A stretch of DNA of 64,000 nt from an uncultured Dokdonia sp. (GCA_947503305.1 CANNDF010000004.1:124001-188000), one strand, 5' to 3'. Counted from the first letter of the stretch, positions 18,301 to 26,383 are shown. The notes: generated by a model not told the origin, from the letters alone. Numbers and translations are program-made.

Positions 18301-19038
18301 TGCTTTGAGAGAGATAACACTATCAAACTCTTCTTCTTGATAAAAGTCAGGCTTATCAGCAGTCTTAGGGGCAAATTGAGTGACACGAGGTCCATCTATA
18401 AAGGCGACATTGTCTTTGTAGGCAGAGACAATTGTATTGGGATTCTCTGCGGATGTTTTTTTGATAAGCTTAAAAAGAGAGGATGTCATTTCTTGACCAT
18501 CAATGACAAAAGTCCCATTAAATATTTTATGTCTACAATGCTCAGAATTTACCTGACTAAAACCAAAGACTTCAGAATCTGTAAGGGGCCTTCCTATTTT
18601 TTTGGATATACTTTTTAAGTAAATGATTTCCTCGTCACTTAGAGCAAGACCTTCTTGCTCATTATATGCAGCAATATCATCTAGTAGTATGATCGCTTCT
18701 GGCTCAATATCAATTTTAAAAATATCCTGATGTAACTTAGGATATTTTTCAAATAACATTGGATCAAAAGAATTATCATCTTCTGAACATGCTGTATATT
18801 CTTCTATTCGAATGATTCCATTGATCCCCATATTTTGAGTAATCTCTACAGCATTGGTACTCCATGGAGTTATCATACTCCCTCGAGGTCCAATAAAAAA
18901 AGCGTCTATAATGGACGCCTCTATCTTAGGTTGGTTGCCGAATAGCCATACAAGTTTTGAGCTATCTTCTTGTGTAACATCTTGATTACTGTGAACTGCG
19001 TAAATGGTACGCTTTGGGTTTCCGAAGAAATGAATCAT
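15373..19038 (-). CDS. purL: Phosphoribosylformylglycinamidine synthase (single-chain PurL)
   Basis: A 1221-residue single-chain FGAM synthase, fourth step of purine biosynthesis, converting FGAR and glutamine to FGAM with ATP. The N-terminal and central AIR-synthase-like halves carry MVESHTNPIVSIHDHGAGG and related nucleotide motifs. The C-terminal class I glutamine amidotransferase has Cys at about residue 1072 (GICNGCQLF) and the His-Glu pair in MPHIERS at about 1182-1184. Length fits the large type of proteobacteria and Bacteroidota. The start ATG is 19036-19038, preceded by TAAATTTG at 19070-19077. Palindrome copy 3 is in frame (AFAKA) in DDSAFAKAFNT. Monocistronic. Confidence 0.97.
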   Translation of the reverse strand: MIHFFGNPKRTIYAVHSNQDVTQEDSSKLVWLFGNQPKIEASIIDAFFIGPRGSMITPWSTNAVEITQNMGINGIIRIEEYTACSEDDNSFDPMLFEKYPKLHQDIFKIDIEPEAIILLDDIAAYNEQEGLALSDEEIIYLKSISKKIGRPLTDSEVFGFSQVNSEHCRHKIFNGTFVIDGQEMTSSLFKLIKKTSAENPNTIVSAYKDNVAFIDGPRVTQFAPKTADKPDFYQEEEFDSVISLKAETHNFPTTVEPFNGAATGSGGEIRDRLAGGKGSLPLAGTAVYMTPYSRLEQERPWENNMEARKWLYQNPIDLLIKASNGASDFGNKFGQPLIAGSVLTFEHQEEGRRLGYDKVIMQAGGIGYGKKDQAIKDVPNEGDKIVILGGENYRIGMGGAAVSSADTGAFSSGIELNAIQRSNPEMQKRAANAIRGMVESHTNPIVSIHDHGAGGHLNCLSELVEDTGGHIDLDKLPVGDQTLSAKEIIGNESQERMGLVIGPKHIDTLKRIADRERSPMYEVGDVTGDHRFCFVSKSTGESPMNLALEDMFGSSPKTVMQDKTVSRIYKNPSYQLENFHEYLDQVLQLEAVACKDWLTNKVDRCVGGRVAKQQCAGPLQLPLNNVGVMAMDYKSTEGIATSIGHSPISGLIDPVAGSKNSIAEALTNIVWAPLKDNLTSVSLSANWMWPCKNEGEDARLYKAVQAISDFAINLGINVPTGKDSLSMKQKYPDGDVIAPGTVVISAAASCNDITKVVEPVFKKDGGAIYYINMSQDSYKLGGSSFAQICNTIGSDAPTIVDDSAFAKAFNTLQLLIKKDLILAGHDVGSGGLITTLLELCFSDTNLGAHMDLSELGEADLIKILFSENAGIVFQATDASVEDILLAHGVSYSKIGTVTTSNTLEIKNHGVELGLTISSLRDTWYKTSYLLDSKQTAGSLAKTRYDNYKVQPLRYVFPEGFNGKLPSIDVSTPRPKAAILREKGSNSEREMANAMYLAGFDVKDVHMTDLISGRETLEDIQFLGAVGGFSNSDVLGSAKGWAGAIKYNEKANKVIKDFFAREDTLSVGICNGCQLFLELDLINPDHKQLSKMTYNDSHKHESNFTSVAIQENNSIMLSGLAGTTLGVWISHGEGKFTLPMPEDHYSIVAKYGYDSYPANPNGSDYNTAMLCDKTGRHLVTMPHIERSIFQWNWAHYPSNRKDQVSPWITAFENARKWIEKKA
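16616..16629. repeat. 14-bp palindrome GCTTTCGCGAAAGC, copy 3
   Basis: Perfect copy within purL. Read in frame as AFAKA. The symmetric bases extend to a 16-bp palindrome (cg...cg). Confidence 0.97.
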
Positions 19039-19069
19039 ACAAGTAAGTATGTGAGGTTTAATAAAAGCG

Positions 19070-19077
19070 CAAATTTA
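19070..19077 (-). promoter_or_regulatory. Putative -7 element for purL (TAAATTTG)
   Basis: A TAnnTTTG match on the minus strand, about 32 bases before the purL ATG. No clean -33 TTG at the expected spacing. Confidence 0.45.
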
Positions 19078-19189
19078 CATTTTTTAAGACAAAATCATTG
19101 CATTTTACTATAGCTAGGTATACTTTATTATAAACAGGTTTTAAACGGTTGCTATAAGATACTTTTTATAATAAAGAATACCCGTTTAT

Positions 19190-20227
19190 TTACTGTACAA
19201 TAAGCTTTTTTACAGTATTATTTATAGATATAAGATAGATTCCTTCAGAAAGTGAAGAGGTATCTATAGTTGTTGTCCTATTTTGATTTTGTATACCTGT
19301 AGAAGTTATAAGTAACTTTCCAGTTAGATCATATACTTCTATAGTTTCAATAGGTTGTACAGTCGCTATGCTTACAAAAGTGTCTGCAGGGTTTGGATAC
19401 ATAGAAAATGTAGTGGTTTCTATATCGTCTATAGATAATAACCCCCATATATCTTCTGCTTGCGGTCCCCCCCAAATAATAGTTGCAAGTACTGGATTAT
19501 CTATAAAGGGATTACGATTACCATAGACAGTCTCATAATGAGGATTGCGTTGTTCCTCAACCTCAGAAACGGGATCTTCTACATTCCAATTTAAAAATAA
19601 TTGAAGCATCTCTGTATCTCCTTGCATAGGTCCTGTCCCTGTAAATTCTGGGAGACATCGGTCACCATATCTAACATACATATACATAGCTATACGTGCT
19701 ACATCTCCTTTCCATTCATCTCCTGGATACCAATTGCCAGAACTTACATCACCAGAATTACCAGAACCATTTCCAAATAGCTTAGAACCTCTTGTACCAT
19801 TGCGTTGCACATCACTAGGACGTAAGTTATGTGGATCGGCAACGATACCAGATGAGCTATTGTTTGCATCTCCCATAGGAGGCATGGCACGACTCCTTGG
19901 GAAAACATGCTCGCGATTATACTCACAAACATTACCTCCAAACTCATTGATATTTCTAGTGCGATCTGTGGTACAATCTCCATCAGAATCATTAAAACCA
20001 TATACTAATAATACCTCATTGTTATTATTAGGATTTACATCGCTTACAATAAAAGATTCTGGTACATCCCCATAAATATAACTTTCGTTAAAATCTGAGA
20101 GTTTATCCTGTAATTCATCATACAATTCTTGACCAGTAAGGGTTAAATTTACATCATTGTAATACGGTTGCTGTGCTGCTAAATTTGCTACACATATCAA
20201 TGCTGCTAGTAATGTAATTTTTTTCAT
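19190..20227 (-). CDS. Secreted endonuclease I (EndA/NucM type) with T9SS sorting domain
   Basis: A 345-residue exported nuclease. A signal peptide (MKKITLLAALICVANLAAQ) precedes an endonuclease-I domain (about 25-255) with CEYNREHVFPRS (residues 101-112), DPHNLRPSDVQRNGTRGS and GNWYPGDEWKGDVARIAMYM, the His/Asn metal-binding blocks of this family, which cuts double- and single-stranded nucleic acids. The last 75 residues form a T9SS type A domain (MYPNPADTFVSI). Likely role: degradation of extracellular DNA for nutrients. It starts six bases after the end of the RNA methyltransferase gene, so they may be one transcript. Confidence 0.92.
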   Translation of the reverse strand: MKKITLLAALICVANLAAQQPYYNDVNLTLTGQELYDELQDKLSDFNESYIYGDVPESFIVSDVNPNNNNEVLLVYGFNDSDGDCTTDRTRNINEFGGNVCEYNREHVFPRSRAMPPMGDANNSSSGIVADPHNLRPSDVQRNGTRGSKLFGNGSGNSGDVSSGNWYPGDEWKGDVARIAMYMYVRYGDRCLPEFTGTGPMQGDTEMLQLFLNWNVEDPVSEVEEQRNPHYETVYGNRNPFIDNPVLATIIWGGPQAEDIWGLLSIDDIETTTFSMYPNPADTFVSIATVQPIETIEVYDLTGKLLITSTGIQNQNRTTTIDTSSLSEGIYLISINNTVKKLIVQ

Positions 20228-20233
20228 ATTTTT

Positions 20234-21448
20234 TTAATTATTTTTTCGCGAAAGCAATGCCATATAAAATCCATCATACCCCGTTTTTGCAGGGCTTATA
20301 TTCTCGTCTTTATCTAGTGTAAAATGAGCCCCTTGTTCAGTAGCCAAGAATGCGGTGATTTGATCATTGTTTTCTTGTGGTAAAATAGAGCACGTTGCAT
20401 ATACCATTTTACCACCAGGCTTTACAATTTTACTATAGGATTCCAATAATTCTGCTTGTCGATCAATTACTTTTTGCACAAAATCTGGTTGTAATTTCCA
20501 TTTTAAATCTGGATTTCTTTTAATAGTACCAAGACCTGTACATGGTGCATCTATAAGCACACGATCTGCTTTACCATATAATTTTTTAAAAACCTTTGTG
20601 CTATTAATAACCCGAGGGTCAATATTATGAACCCCTGCACGTTTTGCACGTCTCTTAAGTTCTTTAAGCTTGCCTTCATAGATATCCATTGCAATGATTT
20701 GCCCTTTATTTTCCATAAGAGCTGCCAGATGTAAAGTTTTCCCTCCAGCACCTGCACACGCATCTACAACTCGCATTCCTGGTTGCACATCCAGAAAACG
20801 AGCAACACGTTGAGATGAAGCGTCTTGAACTTCAAAATGACCGCTTTTAAAGGCTTCTGTGGTAAAAACGTTTTTACGCTCTATGAGTTGTAAAGCATCT
20901 GGATATGTATCTATAATTTTGGTATCTATATCTTGATCTGCAAGGGTATTCCTAAGTTCTTTTGTTGTTGTTTTAAGTGTATTTGCCCTTAAAATTACTT
21001 CAGCTTGGGTATTAAGAGCTGTTAACTCTTTGTCCCATTGTTTTCCTAAAGCCTTTTCTCCCATGGTATCCATCCAATCTGGAATGGATTCTTTGATTTT
21101 CCTTATTTTTATAAGTTCATCAAATTTTCCTTTAATCCGTCGGGTTGGTACTGGTTCAATTTGTTTCCAATCTGGAATGGCAATACCTCTTAAGGTAGCC
21201 CATACAGCAAAAAGTCGAAATAAATTAGGTCTTGTATATGGGGCTTTAACTTCGGCGATTTCAGAATACAGCCGCTTCCATCTCACTATATCATATACAG
21301 TTTCGGCAATAAAGCCTCTGTCACGAGAACCCCAACGTTTATCATATTTAAGCACTTGCTTAAGCACTTTGTCAGCTTGCTTATCTTGATTAAAAATAAG
21401 ATCTAAAGCATCTACTGCAGCAAAAACAAGATTACGATGTAATTTCAT
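20234..21448 (-). CDS. RsmB/NOP2-type RNA (cytosine-5-)-methyltransferase
   Basis: A 404-residue RNA m5C methyltransferase. The N-terminal helical domain (about 1-140, with KVLKQVLKYDKRWGSRDRGF) resembles NusB/RsmB-type RNA-binding modules. The SAM domain has DACAGAGGKTLHLAAL (motif I), DAPCTGLGTIKRNPDL (catalytic-Cys motif IV) and YATCSILPQENN (motif VI catalytic Cys). These two cysteines are those used by the family. It probably modifies rRNA; 16S position 967 is the best-known target but is not proven here. Palindrome copy 4 ends the gene: the last residues are LLSRKNN. Confidence 0.93.
   Translation of the reverse strand: MKLHRNLVFAAVDALDLIFNQDKQADKVLKQVLKYDKRWGSRDRGFIAETVYDIVRWKRLYSEIAEVKAPYTRPNLFRLFAVWATLRGIAIPDWKQIEPVPTRRIKGKFDELIKIRKIKESIPDWMDTMGEKALGKQWDKELTALNTQAEVILRANTLKTTTKELRNTLADQDIDTKIIDTYPDALQLIERKNVFTTEAFKSGHFEVQDASSQRVARFLDVQPGMRVVDACAGAGGKTLHLAALMENKGQIIAMDIYEGKLKELKRRAKRAGVHNIDPRVINSTKVFKKLYGKADRVLIDAPCTGLGTIKRNPDLKWKLQPDFVQKVIDRQAELLESYSKIVKPGGKMVYATCSILPQENNDQITAFLATEQGAHFTLDKDENISPAKTGYDGFYMALLSRKNN
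20242..20255. repeat. Palindrome copy 4 (12 of 14 bases: tttttcgcgaaagc)
   Basis: Core tttcgcgaaa intact, outer left two bases are tt instead of gc. In frame as LSRK, four codons before the stop of the RNA methyltransferase. Confidence 0.85.
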
Positions 21449-21464
21449 AATTTTAATTGAGCCG

Positions 21465-21472
21465 CAAAGGTA
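21465..21472 (-). promoter_or_regulatory. Putative -7 element for the RNA methyltransferase (TACCTTTG)
   Basis: A TAnnTTTG match on the minus strand, 16 bases before the start codon. It abuts the plus-strand promoter 21473-21502. Confidence 0.5.
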
Positions 21473-21502
21473 TTGCTTCTGACGTTAATAGTGGTACTTT
21501 TG
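21473..21502 (+). promoter_or_regulatory. Bacteroidota promoter (TTG-N19-TACTTTTG)
   Basis: TTG at 21473-21475, 19-base spacer, then TACTTTTG at 21495-21502, thirteen bases before the ATG of the Asp-box lipoprotein. Good match to TTG-N17-23-TAnnTTTG. Divergent with the -7 element at 21465-21472. Confidence 0.7.
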
Positions 21503-21515
21503 ATAAAAATTTACA

Positions 21516-22604
21516 ATGAGATATATACCCTTTATTTTTATTTTTTTATGCTGTTCGTGTGCTGAAAAAAAGACTGCGACTCCTCAGAAACCCTTTACGC
21601 ATGTTGACATAGACATTATTCATCAAGACTCTACAAGTATAAGGGCAGTTTCTGTTTCTGAAAAAGAGGTGCTTTTTGCAGGGAGTAATGGTGTCTATGG
21701 TAATTTTGAAATAAATGCTAAAGAAGGGATAAGTGATGATGGTGTCTATAATTCATATTTTAAGGTTAAGAATACAGGAGCTATTGATTTTTTAGATAAA
21801 AAACCCGCTTTTAGATCTATTGCCAATACAACGGACTCTTTTTTTATGTTAAGCATAGAAGCTCCAGCACTTTTGTATCACTATAGTAAAAAGACCAATG
21901 AGATTAAACTTGTTTATATAGAAGATGTAGAAGGAATTTTTTATGATGCTATGACATTTTGGAATGATCAAGAAGGTATTGCTATGGGAGATCCTATAGG
22001 AGATTGTTTATCTATAATTATTACTAGAAATGGGGGAGATACCTGGGAAAAAAAAGCATGCACTCATTTACCCAAAATTACTCAAGGAGAAGCTGCATTT
22101 GCTGCTAGTGATACGAATATTAAAACCATAGGGAGTCACACTTGGATTGTGACAGGCGGTATAAAGTCAAGAGTATTATATAGTCCAGATAAAGGAAATA
22201 CTTGGACCGTACATACTACTCCTATTGTACAAGGTGAAGAAACAACAGGCGCGTATTCGATGGATTTTTATAATGAATATCAGGGAATAATATATGGAGG
22301 CGATTATACAAAACCTGATCTTGCTGTTAACAATATTGCAATCACTAGTGACGGTGGTAAGACATGGAATACGACAAGCGCAAATGGAAATCAAGGATAT
22401 AAGAGTTGTGTACAGTACGTTCCTAATAGTAATGGGAAAGAGCTTATTGCCCTAGGATTTACTGGTATATCATATTCTCAGGATGGTGGAGATCATTGGG
22501 ATGAAATCTCTTCAGAATCTTTTTTGAGTTTTCGTTTCTTAAATGATAGTATTGCCTATGCTGGAGGGCGTAATAAGTTAGCAAGATTACGTTTCAGACG
22601 CTAG
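21516..22604 (+). CDS. Asp-box beta-propeller lipoprotein (BNR/Ycf48-like)
   Basis: A 362-residue lipoprotein (lipobox FLCCSC, Cys16). Several Asp-box repeats are spaced along it: TRNGGDTWEKK, SPDKGNTWTVH, TSDGGKTWNT and SQDGGDHWDE, the S/T-x-D-x-G-x-T-W signature of beta-propeller blades. These proteins resemble sialidase/BNR and photosystem II assembly factor Ycf48, but the repeats alone do not show enzyme activity. Likely a surface-bound scaffold or binding protein. Its stop overlaps the stop of the minus-strand neighbour by four bases. Confidence 0.85.
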   Translation: MRYIPFIFIFLCCSCAEKKTATPQKPFTHVDIDIIHQDSTSIRAVSVSEKEVLFAGSNGVYGNFEINAKEGISDDGVYNSYFKVKNTGAIDFLDKKPAFRSIANTTDSFFMLSIEAPALLYHYSKKTNEIKLVYIEDVEGIFYDAMTFWNDQEGIAMGDPIGDCLSIIITRNGGDTWEKKACTHLPKITQGEAAFAASDTNIKTIGSHTWIVTGGIKSRVLYSPDKGNTWTVHTTPIVQGEETTGAYSMDFYNEYQGIIYGGDYTKPDLAVNNIAITSDGGKTWNTTSANGNQGYKSCVQYVPNSNGKELIALGFTGISYSQDGGDHWDEISSESFLSFRFLNDSIAYAGGRNKLARLRFRR

Positions 22605-23050
22605 CGATTTCCTCTAGGTCTACCTCGTCTATTACGAAGTTGTTCGATAAGGTTACGTTTAAAATCTTCTTCGGCTTTTAAGAGAGTGAGTATCTTTTTT
22701 GATGAAATCACATCTTTGAGCTGAGTTATTAATACTTGTTTAGCATTTATTTTTTTTTGTTCTTGTGAAATAAGATTATCTAAGGCTTCTTTTCCTTCGT
22801 TTTCTGTCATTATATCAAAGTTTCCTTTCATATCCCTTAATAAACTACGCTCTTTCCTTCGTATTTTTTCCATAGCTTCATCATACGTATTATAAATAGG
22901 CCAAAATTGTTGCGCCTCTTCTGAGGTCAGATTTACACGTTCAGTAATAAACGCTATTTTAAGAGATCGTATGCGCTCTTGCCTCGGGTTTTGTGCTACT
23001 ACGATTACTGTAGTACATAAAAGGGCGATAATTAGTAATGTTTTTTTCAT
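22601..23050 (-). CDS. Periplasmic helical protein of an ECF sigma operon
   Basis: A 149-residue exported protein: signal peptide (MKKTLLIIALLCTTVIVVAQ), then a highly charged helical body with LTSEEAQQFWPIYNTYDEAM and a basic tail (RNRRGRPRGNR). The TSEEAQ.FWP.Y pattern occurs in flavobacterial sensor proteins encoded after ECF sigma/anti-sigma pairs, similar in shape to Spy/CpxP-like periplasmic stress sensors. It is the third gene of an apparent three-gene operon (sigma, membrane anchor, this). Proposed role: senses an envelope signal; this is inference. Confidence 0.8.
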   Translation of the reverse strand: MKKTLLIIALLCTTVIVVAQNPRQERIRSLKIAFITERVNLTSEEAQQFWPIYNTYDEAMEKIRRKERSLLRDMKGNFDIMTENEGKEALDNLISQEQKKINAKQVLITQLKDVISSKKILTLLKAEEDFKRNLIEQLRNRRGRPRGNR

Positions 23051-23054
23051 GATA

Positions 23055-23552
23055 TTAGTGTATCATCAGATCGTATGAATCTGTTGTTGTATTAAGGTAT
23101 TCTATTAATTCTGTATCTTCTAATGTTATACTTTCAGAAAGATTATTAAGTTCGTCATCAGATAATAATGATCCTAAGTCATATTCAGATAAGCTACTAT
23201 CTTCTAATTCTAGGTAGGTTGTAATACTATTACTTTCTAAATCTTCAAAGCTAGTAGAGGATATAGAAGAAGGTATAACAAAAAATAAAACAGCTAGTAT
23301 AGCAGCAATACTTGCGACGGCATAATACCACTTTGCTTTAGATAGTTGAACTACTTTTGAGGTAGTTGTATTTGTAATTATTCTAGTAGGCAGTGTGTCA
23401 AAATAACCATCAGGCACTATAAAACCAGCGCTTTTTGAAGTCCCGACAAGTTCTTCAAAAGCAATTTGAGTAGCAAGACGATCTTGAAAGCTTACAAAAT
23501 AGTCATTTGGTATGCTATACTCTGGCTTATTTATGTTGTTATCTTTTTCCAT
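23055..23552 (-). CDS. Putative anti-sigma factor, single-pass
   Basis: A 165-residue protein with a cytoplasmic N-terminal half (about 1-75, containing two similar segments PNDYFVSFQDRLATQIAFEEL and PDGYFDTLPTRIITN), one transmembrane helix at about 78-96 (WYYAVASIAAILAVLFFVI) and a periplasmic acidic C-terminus rich in Ser/Glu/Asp. It lies between the sigma factor gene (gap 32 bases) and the periplasmic sensor gene (gap four bases). The arrangement and topology fit an anti-sigma factor, though no ASD zinc motif is present. Confidence 0.8.
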   Translation of the reverse strand: MEKDNNINKPEYSIPNDYFVSFQDRLATQIAFEELVGTSKSAGFIVPDGYFDTLPTRIITNTTTSKVVQLSKAKWYYAVASIAAILAVLFFVIPSSISSTSFEDLESNSITTYLELEDSSLSEYDLGSLLSDDELNNLSESITLEDTELIEYLNTTTDSYDLMIH

Positions 23553-23584
23553 GTACTACTATGACTCTATAATTAGGAAATAGT

Positions 23585-24136
23585 TTAAGTATTCGTTAGG
23601 TATTCCGTTATTTTTTTAGTTGCAATGTGATATGAACTTTTCAAAGCACCTGTGGACGTTCCCAAAATGTCACTCAATTGCTCATAAGTCAAATCTTCAA
23701 AATATTTCATTCTAAAAACCTCTTGCTGCTTTGCGGGGAGTTTTTGTATAGCACGTTGCAATTTAAGTTGGATTTCGTTCCCTTCAAAATATACATCACT
23801 TTCTAAGGAATCAATCAATCTGTCTTGTAAGTCTTCATTTGATATTTGATAATGTTTTGCACGTTTATTTAAAAATGTAATTGCTTCATTAGTAGCTATA
23901 CGATAGAGCCATGTATATAATTTACTATCTCCTTTAAAGTTTTCAATATTGCGATGTACTTTAATAAAAACGTTTTGAAGGATATCATCAGTGTCTTCAT
24001 GATTTTTTACCATGTGACGTATATGCCAATACAAACGTTCTTGAAAAGTAGTCACTAATGTTGCAAAAGCAGTATCATTAGGTTTCTTTTTCAAGTCCTG
24101 TATGAGTTGGTTTTCGGTCGTTTTGATGATTGTCAC
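23585..24136 (-). CDS. ECF-type RNA polymerase sigma factor
   Basis: A 183-residue group IV sigma factor. Region 2 (about 25-90) has IRHMVKNHEDTDDILQNVFI and KLYTWLYRIATNEAITFLNK; region 4 (about 125-178) has KLPAKQQEVFRMKYFEDL and LSDILGTSTGALKSSYHIA. The start is GTG (24134-24136); no ATG is available near it. It heads a three-gene operon with a probable anti-sigma and a periplasmic sensor, the second such cassette in this window (the first is at 2089-3199). Confidence 0.93.
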   Translation of the reverse strand: MTIIKTTENQLIQDLKKKPNDTAFATLVTTFQERLYWHIRHMVKNHEDTDDILQNVFIKVHRNIENFKGDSKLYTWLYRIATNEAITFLNKRAKHYQISNEDLQDRLIDSLESDVYFEGNEIQLKLQRAIQKLPAKQQEVFRMKYFEDLTYEQLSDILGTSTGALKSSYHIATKKITEYLTNT

Positions 24137-24286
24137 GGTTATTAGACTCTACTTTTTTAAAATAGTTTAATTTTTTTTTTACTTTTTTTTCTATCAATTT
24201 TCATTTGAAAACCAATGAATTACGTACATATTATATATAAAATAATCGATGAAATACACAAAAACATAGATAAAATACACAATTTA

Positions 24287-24318
24287 TTTGGTTAATACAT
24301 TTTCTTGCTTTATATTTG
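24287..24318 (+). promoter_or_regulatory. Promoter of a candidate small RNA (TTTG-N20-TATATTTG)
   Basis: TTTG at 24287-24290, a 20-base spacer, then TATATTTG at 24311-24318: an exact TTTG-N17-23-TAnnTTTG promoter. It points away from the surrounding minus-strand genes into an otherwise empty 423-base gap. Confidence 0.7.
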
Positions 24319-24324
24319 AACCAT

Positions 24325-24472
24325 CATTGTAAAATGATCGACTAAGAAACCCCCAATTCATAAGTTGATTATCATTTATAAGTGCTTTTAATATCGTGAG
24401 CCCCAAATACGGTATTCTAAAGAACCTACTTAACTAAACGAAGCCGTTTTTTATAAAGCGGCTTCTTTTTTT
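24325..24472 (+). ncRNA. Candidate small RNA (about 150 nt) with own promoter and terminator
   Basis: In the 423-base gap between the sigma factor gene and the phosphohexomutase gene (both minus), the plus strand has a full promoter (24287-24318), two hairpins and a terminator. Hairpin A: atcatt/aatgat at 24323-24338, possibly partly 5' of the transcript. Hairpin B: aatatcgt (24390-24397) pairs with acggtatt (24409-24416; one G-U) with loop gagccccaaat. The terminator is 24440-24472. No open reading frame of meaningful length is present. The 5' and 3' ends are inferred, so coordinates are approximate. It does not match the parts of 6S, tmRNA, RNase P or SRP RNA that I can recall. Confidence 0.5.
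24440..24472 (+). terminator. Rho-independent terminator (plus strand)
   Basis: Stem gaagccg/cggcttc at 24440-24446 and 24459-24465, followed by seven T (24466-24472). On the minus strand the same stem lacks a T-run, so it belongs to a plus-strand transcript. Confidence 0.8.
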
Positions 24473-24537
24473 GTGATATAATTATTCTTAAAACTACTTT
24501 TTTATTTATACTTATAAAAAGCAATTATTGGTGTTTT

Positions 24538-24551
24538 GCTTTCGCGAAAGC
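24538..24551. repeat. 14-bp palindrome GCTTTCGCGAAAGC, copy 5
   Basis: Perfect copy. Intergenic, eight bases downstream of the phosphohexomutase stop codon (24560 side) and 66 bases beyond the small-RNA terminator. Confidence 0.97.
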
Positions 24552-24559
24552 AAAATTAA

Positions 24560-26290
24560 TTATACTCCCAGTGTTTTTTTAATTCCGCTAATACGAAGAT
24601 CCAACTTTGATGAAATGGTTTCGTAATTATCTAAATGATCAAGAGGTTCATTTACACTTATATAGAATTTAATTTTTGGTTCAGTACCACTTGGTCTAGC
24701 AGCAATTTTACTCCCATCTTCTGTGTAATAGATGAGAACATTTGAAGCAGGGATTTCTATTTTTTTTGTAATACCAGTTACAAAATTTGTTTCTTGCGAT
24801 AGTTGATAATCTTCTACTTTTATGACGGGACTTCCATTAATTTCTTTTGGAGGATTTTCTCGTAATTCAATTAGCATTTGCTGTATCTCTTTTGCGCCAG
24901 CCTGTCCTTTTTTAACTAATGAAATAAGTACTTCTTTATAAAACCCATGTTTTACATATAAAGCTTTTAGTTTTTCATGGAGTGTTTGACCTTGTTTTTT
25001 AACATGTGCAGCAATAGTACATGCTAAGAGCGTTGCTGTTACGGCATCTTTATCTCTTACAAAATCACCTACCATATACCCAAAACTTTCTTCACCACCT
25101 CCAATAAAATGTTGATCTGGATGATCGTTGATCATTTTTGCAATCCACTTAAAGCCAGTAAGTCCTGTTTTACATTCTATATTATATGACTGTGCCAATA
25201 CATCCATCATAGGTGTAGAAACTATCGTAGAACCTATAAATGGTTTATTGTATTCTGATTTACTTGAATTAGAAAACTGTTCTAATAAGTAATCTGTCAT
25301 TAATATCATCGTTTGATTTCCATTAAGAATGGCAAGTTTTCCATCATCTCCACGTACTGCAATTCCTAATCTATCACAATCTGGATCTGTACCAATAACA
25401 ATATCTGAGTCTTTTACTTCACCTAGTTCTAAAGCCATTTTAAGAGCTGCAGGTTCTTCTGGGTTTGGAGAGGTTACAGTAGGGAAACTTCCGTCGGGAA
25501 CGGCTTGTTCTTCTACGATATGTACGTTGTTAAAACCTGCTTTCTTCAGTGTATCAGGAATTAATGTAATTGATGTTCCATGTAATGAAGTAAATACAAT
25601 AGATAATGCTTCTTTATCCTTTGTTGATAAATCAGACACAACGTTTTTAATACTAGCATCAACAAATGCAGTATCTACTTCTTTATCGATAAGAGTGATT
25701 CGTTTTTTATTTTCACTAAAGAGGATATCTTTAAAATCCAATGATTCTATTTCTGCAATAATTTCCTTGTCTTGAGGTGGGACAAGTTGGCCTCCATCTA
25801 TCCAGTATACCTTATATCCATTATATTCTGGGGGATTATGACTTGCTGTAAGGACTATACCACATTGACAATTGAGATGTTTTACTGCAAAACTGAGTTC
25901 TGGAGTAGGACGTAGATCTGAAAATAAGAATACTTCAATATCATTTGCCGAAAAAACATTGGCCACTACTTGTGCAAGTTCTTTACTATTATGACGGCAA
26001 TCGTAGGCTATTGCAACCCTTAAAGGCATTTCAGGAAAAGATTTTTTTAGGTAATTAGAAAGCCCTTGTGTGTTTTTGCCTAGTGTATACTTATTAATTC
26101 TATTGGTTCCAGGCCCCATGATACCACGCATTCCCCCAGTTCCAAATTCTAAATTCTTATAAAAACTATCTGCAAGTTCTTCTGGATTATAGGCAATATT
26201 TTCTTTGATAATCTGTTGTGTTTCTTGATCAAATGTATCTGTAAGCCAAGTATTAGCTTTTTGAAGAATTTCGGGTTTATGGTAGATCAT
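24560..26290 (-). CDS. Phosphoglucomutase/phosphomannomutase family
   Basis: A 576-residue alpha-D-phosphohexomutase. The catalytic Ser is in [13 protein letters not shown] (about residue 150), metal ligands are in [13 protein letters not shown], the sugar loop is [20 protein letters not shown] and the phosphate loop [13 protein letters not shown]. The longer frame begins with TTG at 26314 overlapping a -7 element (TATTTTTG, 26312-26319), so the ATG at 26288-26290 is the start. It interconverts hexose 1- and 6-phosphates; which sugar is not determined by sequence. Alone in its transcription unit. Confidence 0.95.
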   Translation of the reverse strand: MIYHKPEILQKANTWLTDTFDQETQQIIKENIAYNPEELADSFYKNLEFGTGGMRGIMGPGTNRINKYTLGKNTQGLSNYLKKSFPEMPLRVAIAYDCRHNSKELAQVVANVFSANDIEVFLFSDLRPTPELSFAVKHLNCQCGIVLTASHNPPEYNGYKVYWIDGGQLVPPQDKEIIAEIESLDFKDILFSENKKRITLIDKEVDTAFVDASIKNVVSDLSTKDKEALSIVFTSLHGTSITLIPDTLKKAGFNNVHIVEEQAVPDGSFPTVTSPNPEEPAALKMALELGEVKDSDIVIGTDPDCDRLGIAVRGDDGKLAILNGNQTMILMTDYLLEQFSNSSKSEYNKPFIGSTIVSTPMMDVLAQSYNIECKTGLTGFKWIAKMINDHPDQHFIGGGEESFGYMVGDFVRDKDAVTATLLACTIAAHVKKQGQTLHEKLKALYVKHGFYKEVLISLVKKGQAGAKEIQQMLIELRENPPKEINGSPVIKVEDYQLSQETNFVTGITKKIEIPASNVLIYYTEDGSKIAARPSGTEPKIKFYISVNEPLDHLDNYETISSKLDLRISGIKKTLGV

Positions 26291-26311
26291 AAGTGGTAAA
26301 AATTTTGAATG

Positions 26312-26319
26312 CAAAAATA
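26312..26319 (-). promoter_or_regulatory. Putative -7 element (TATTTTTG)
   Basis: A TAnnTTTG match on the minus strand about 22 bases before the phosphohexomutase ATG. Supports the ATG at 26290. Confidence 0.5.
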
Positions 26320-26383
26320 CGTTTTTGTGTTAATTTTTATCGGTAATTACTGTAATATTGCTTATATGAATGATATTTGATGT

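Noticed and set aside
24440-24472. Terminator read as belonging to the phosphohexomutase gene
   Set aside because: On the minus strand the stem is followed by gtttagtt rather than a T-run, whereas the plus strand has seven T.
24325-24472. Identification of the candidate RNA as 6S, tmRNA or SRP RNA
   Set aside because: None of the conserved elements I know for these RNAs could be found; named only as a candidate.
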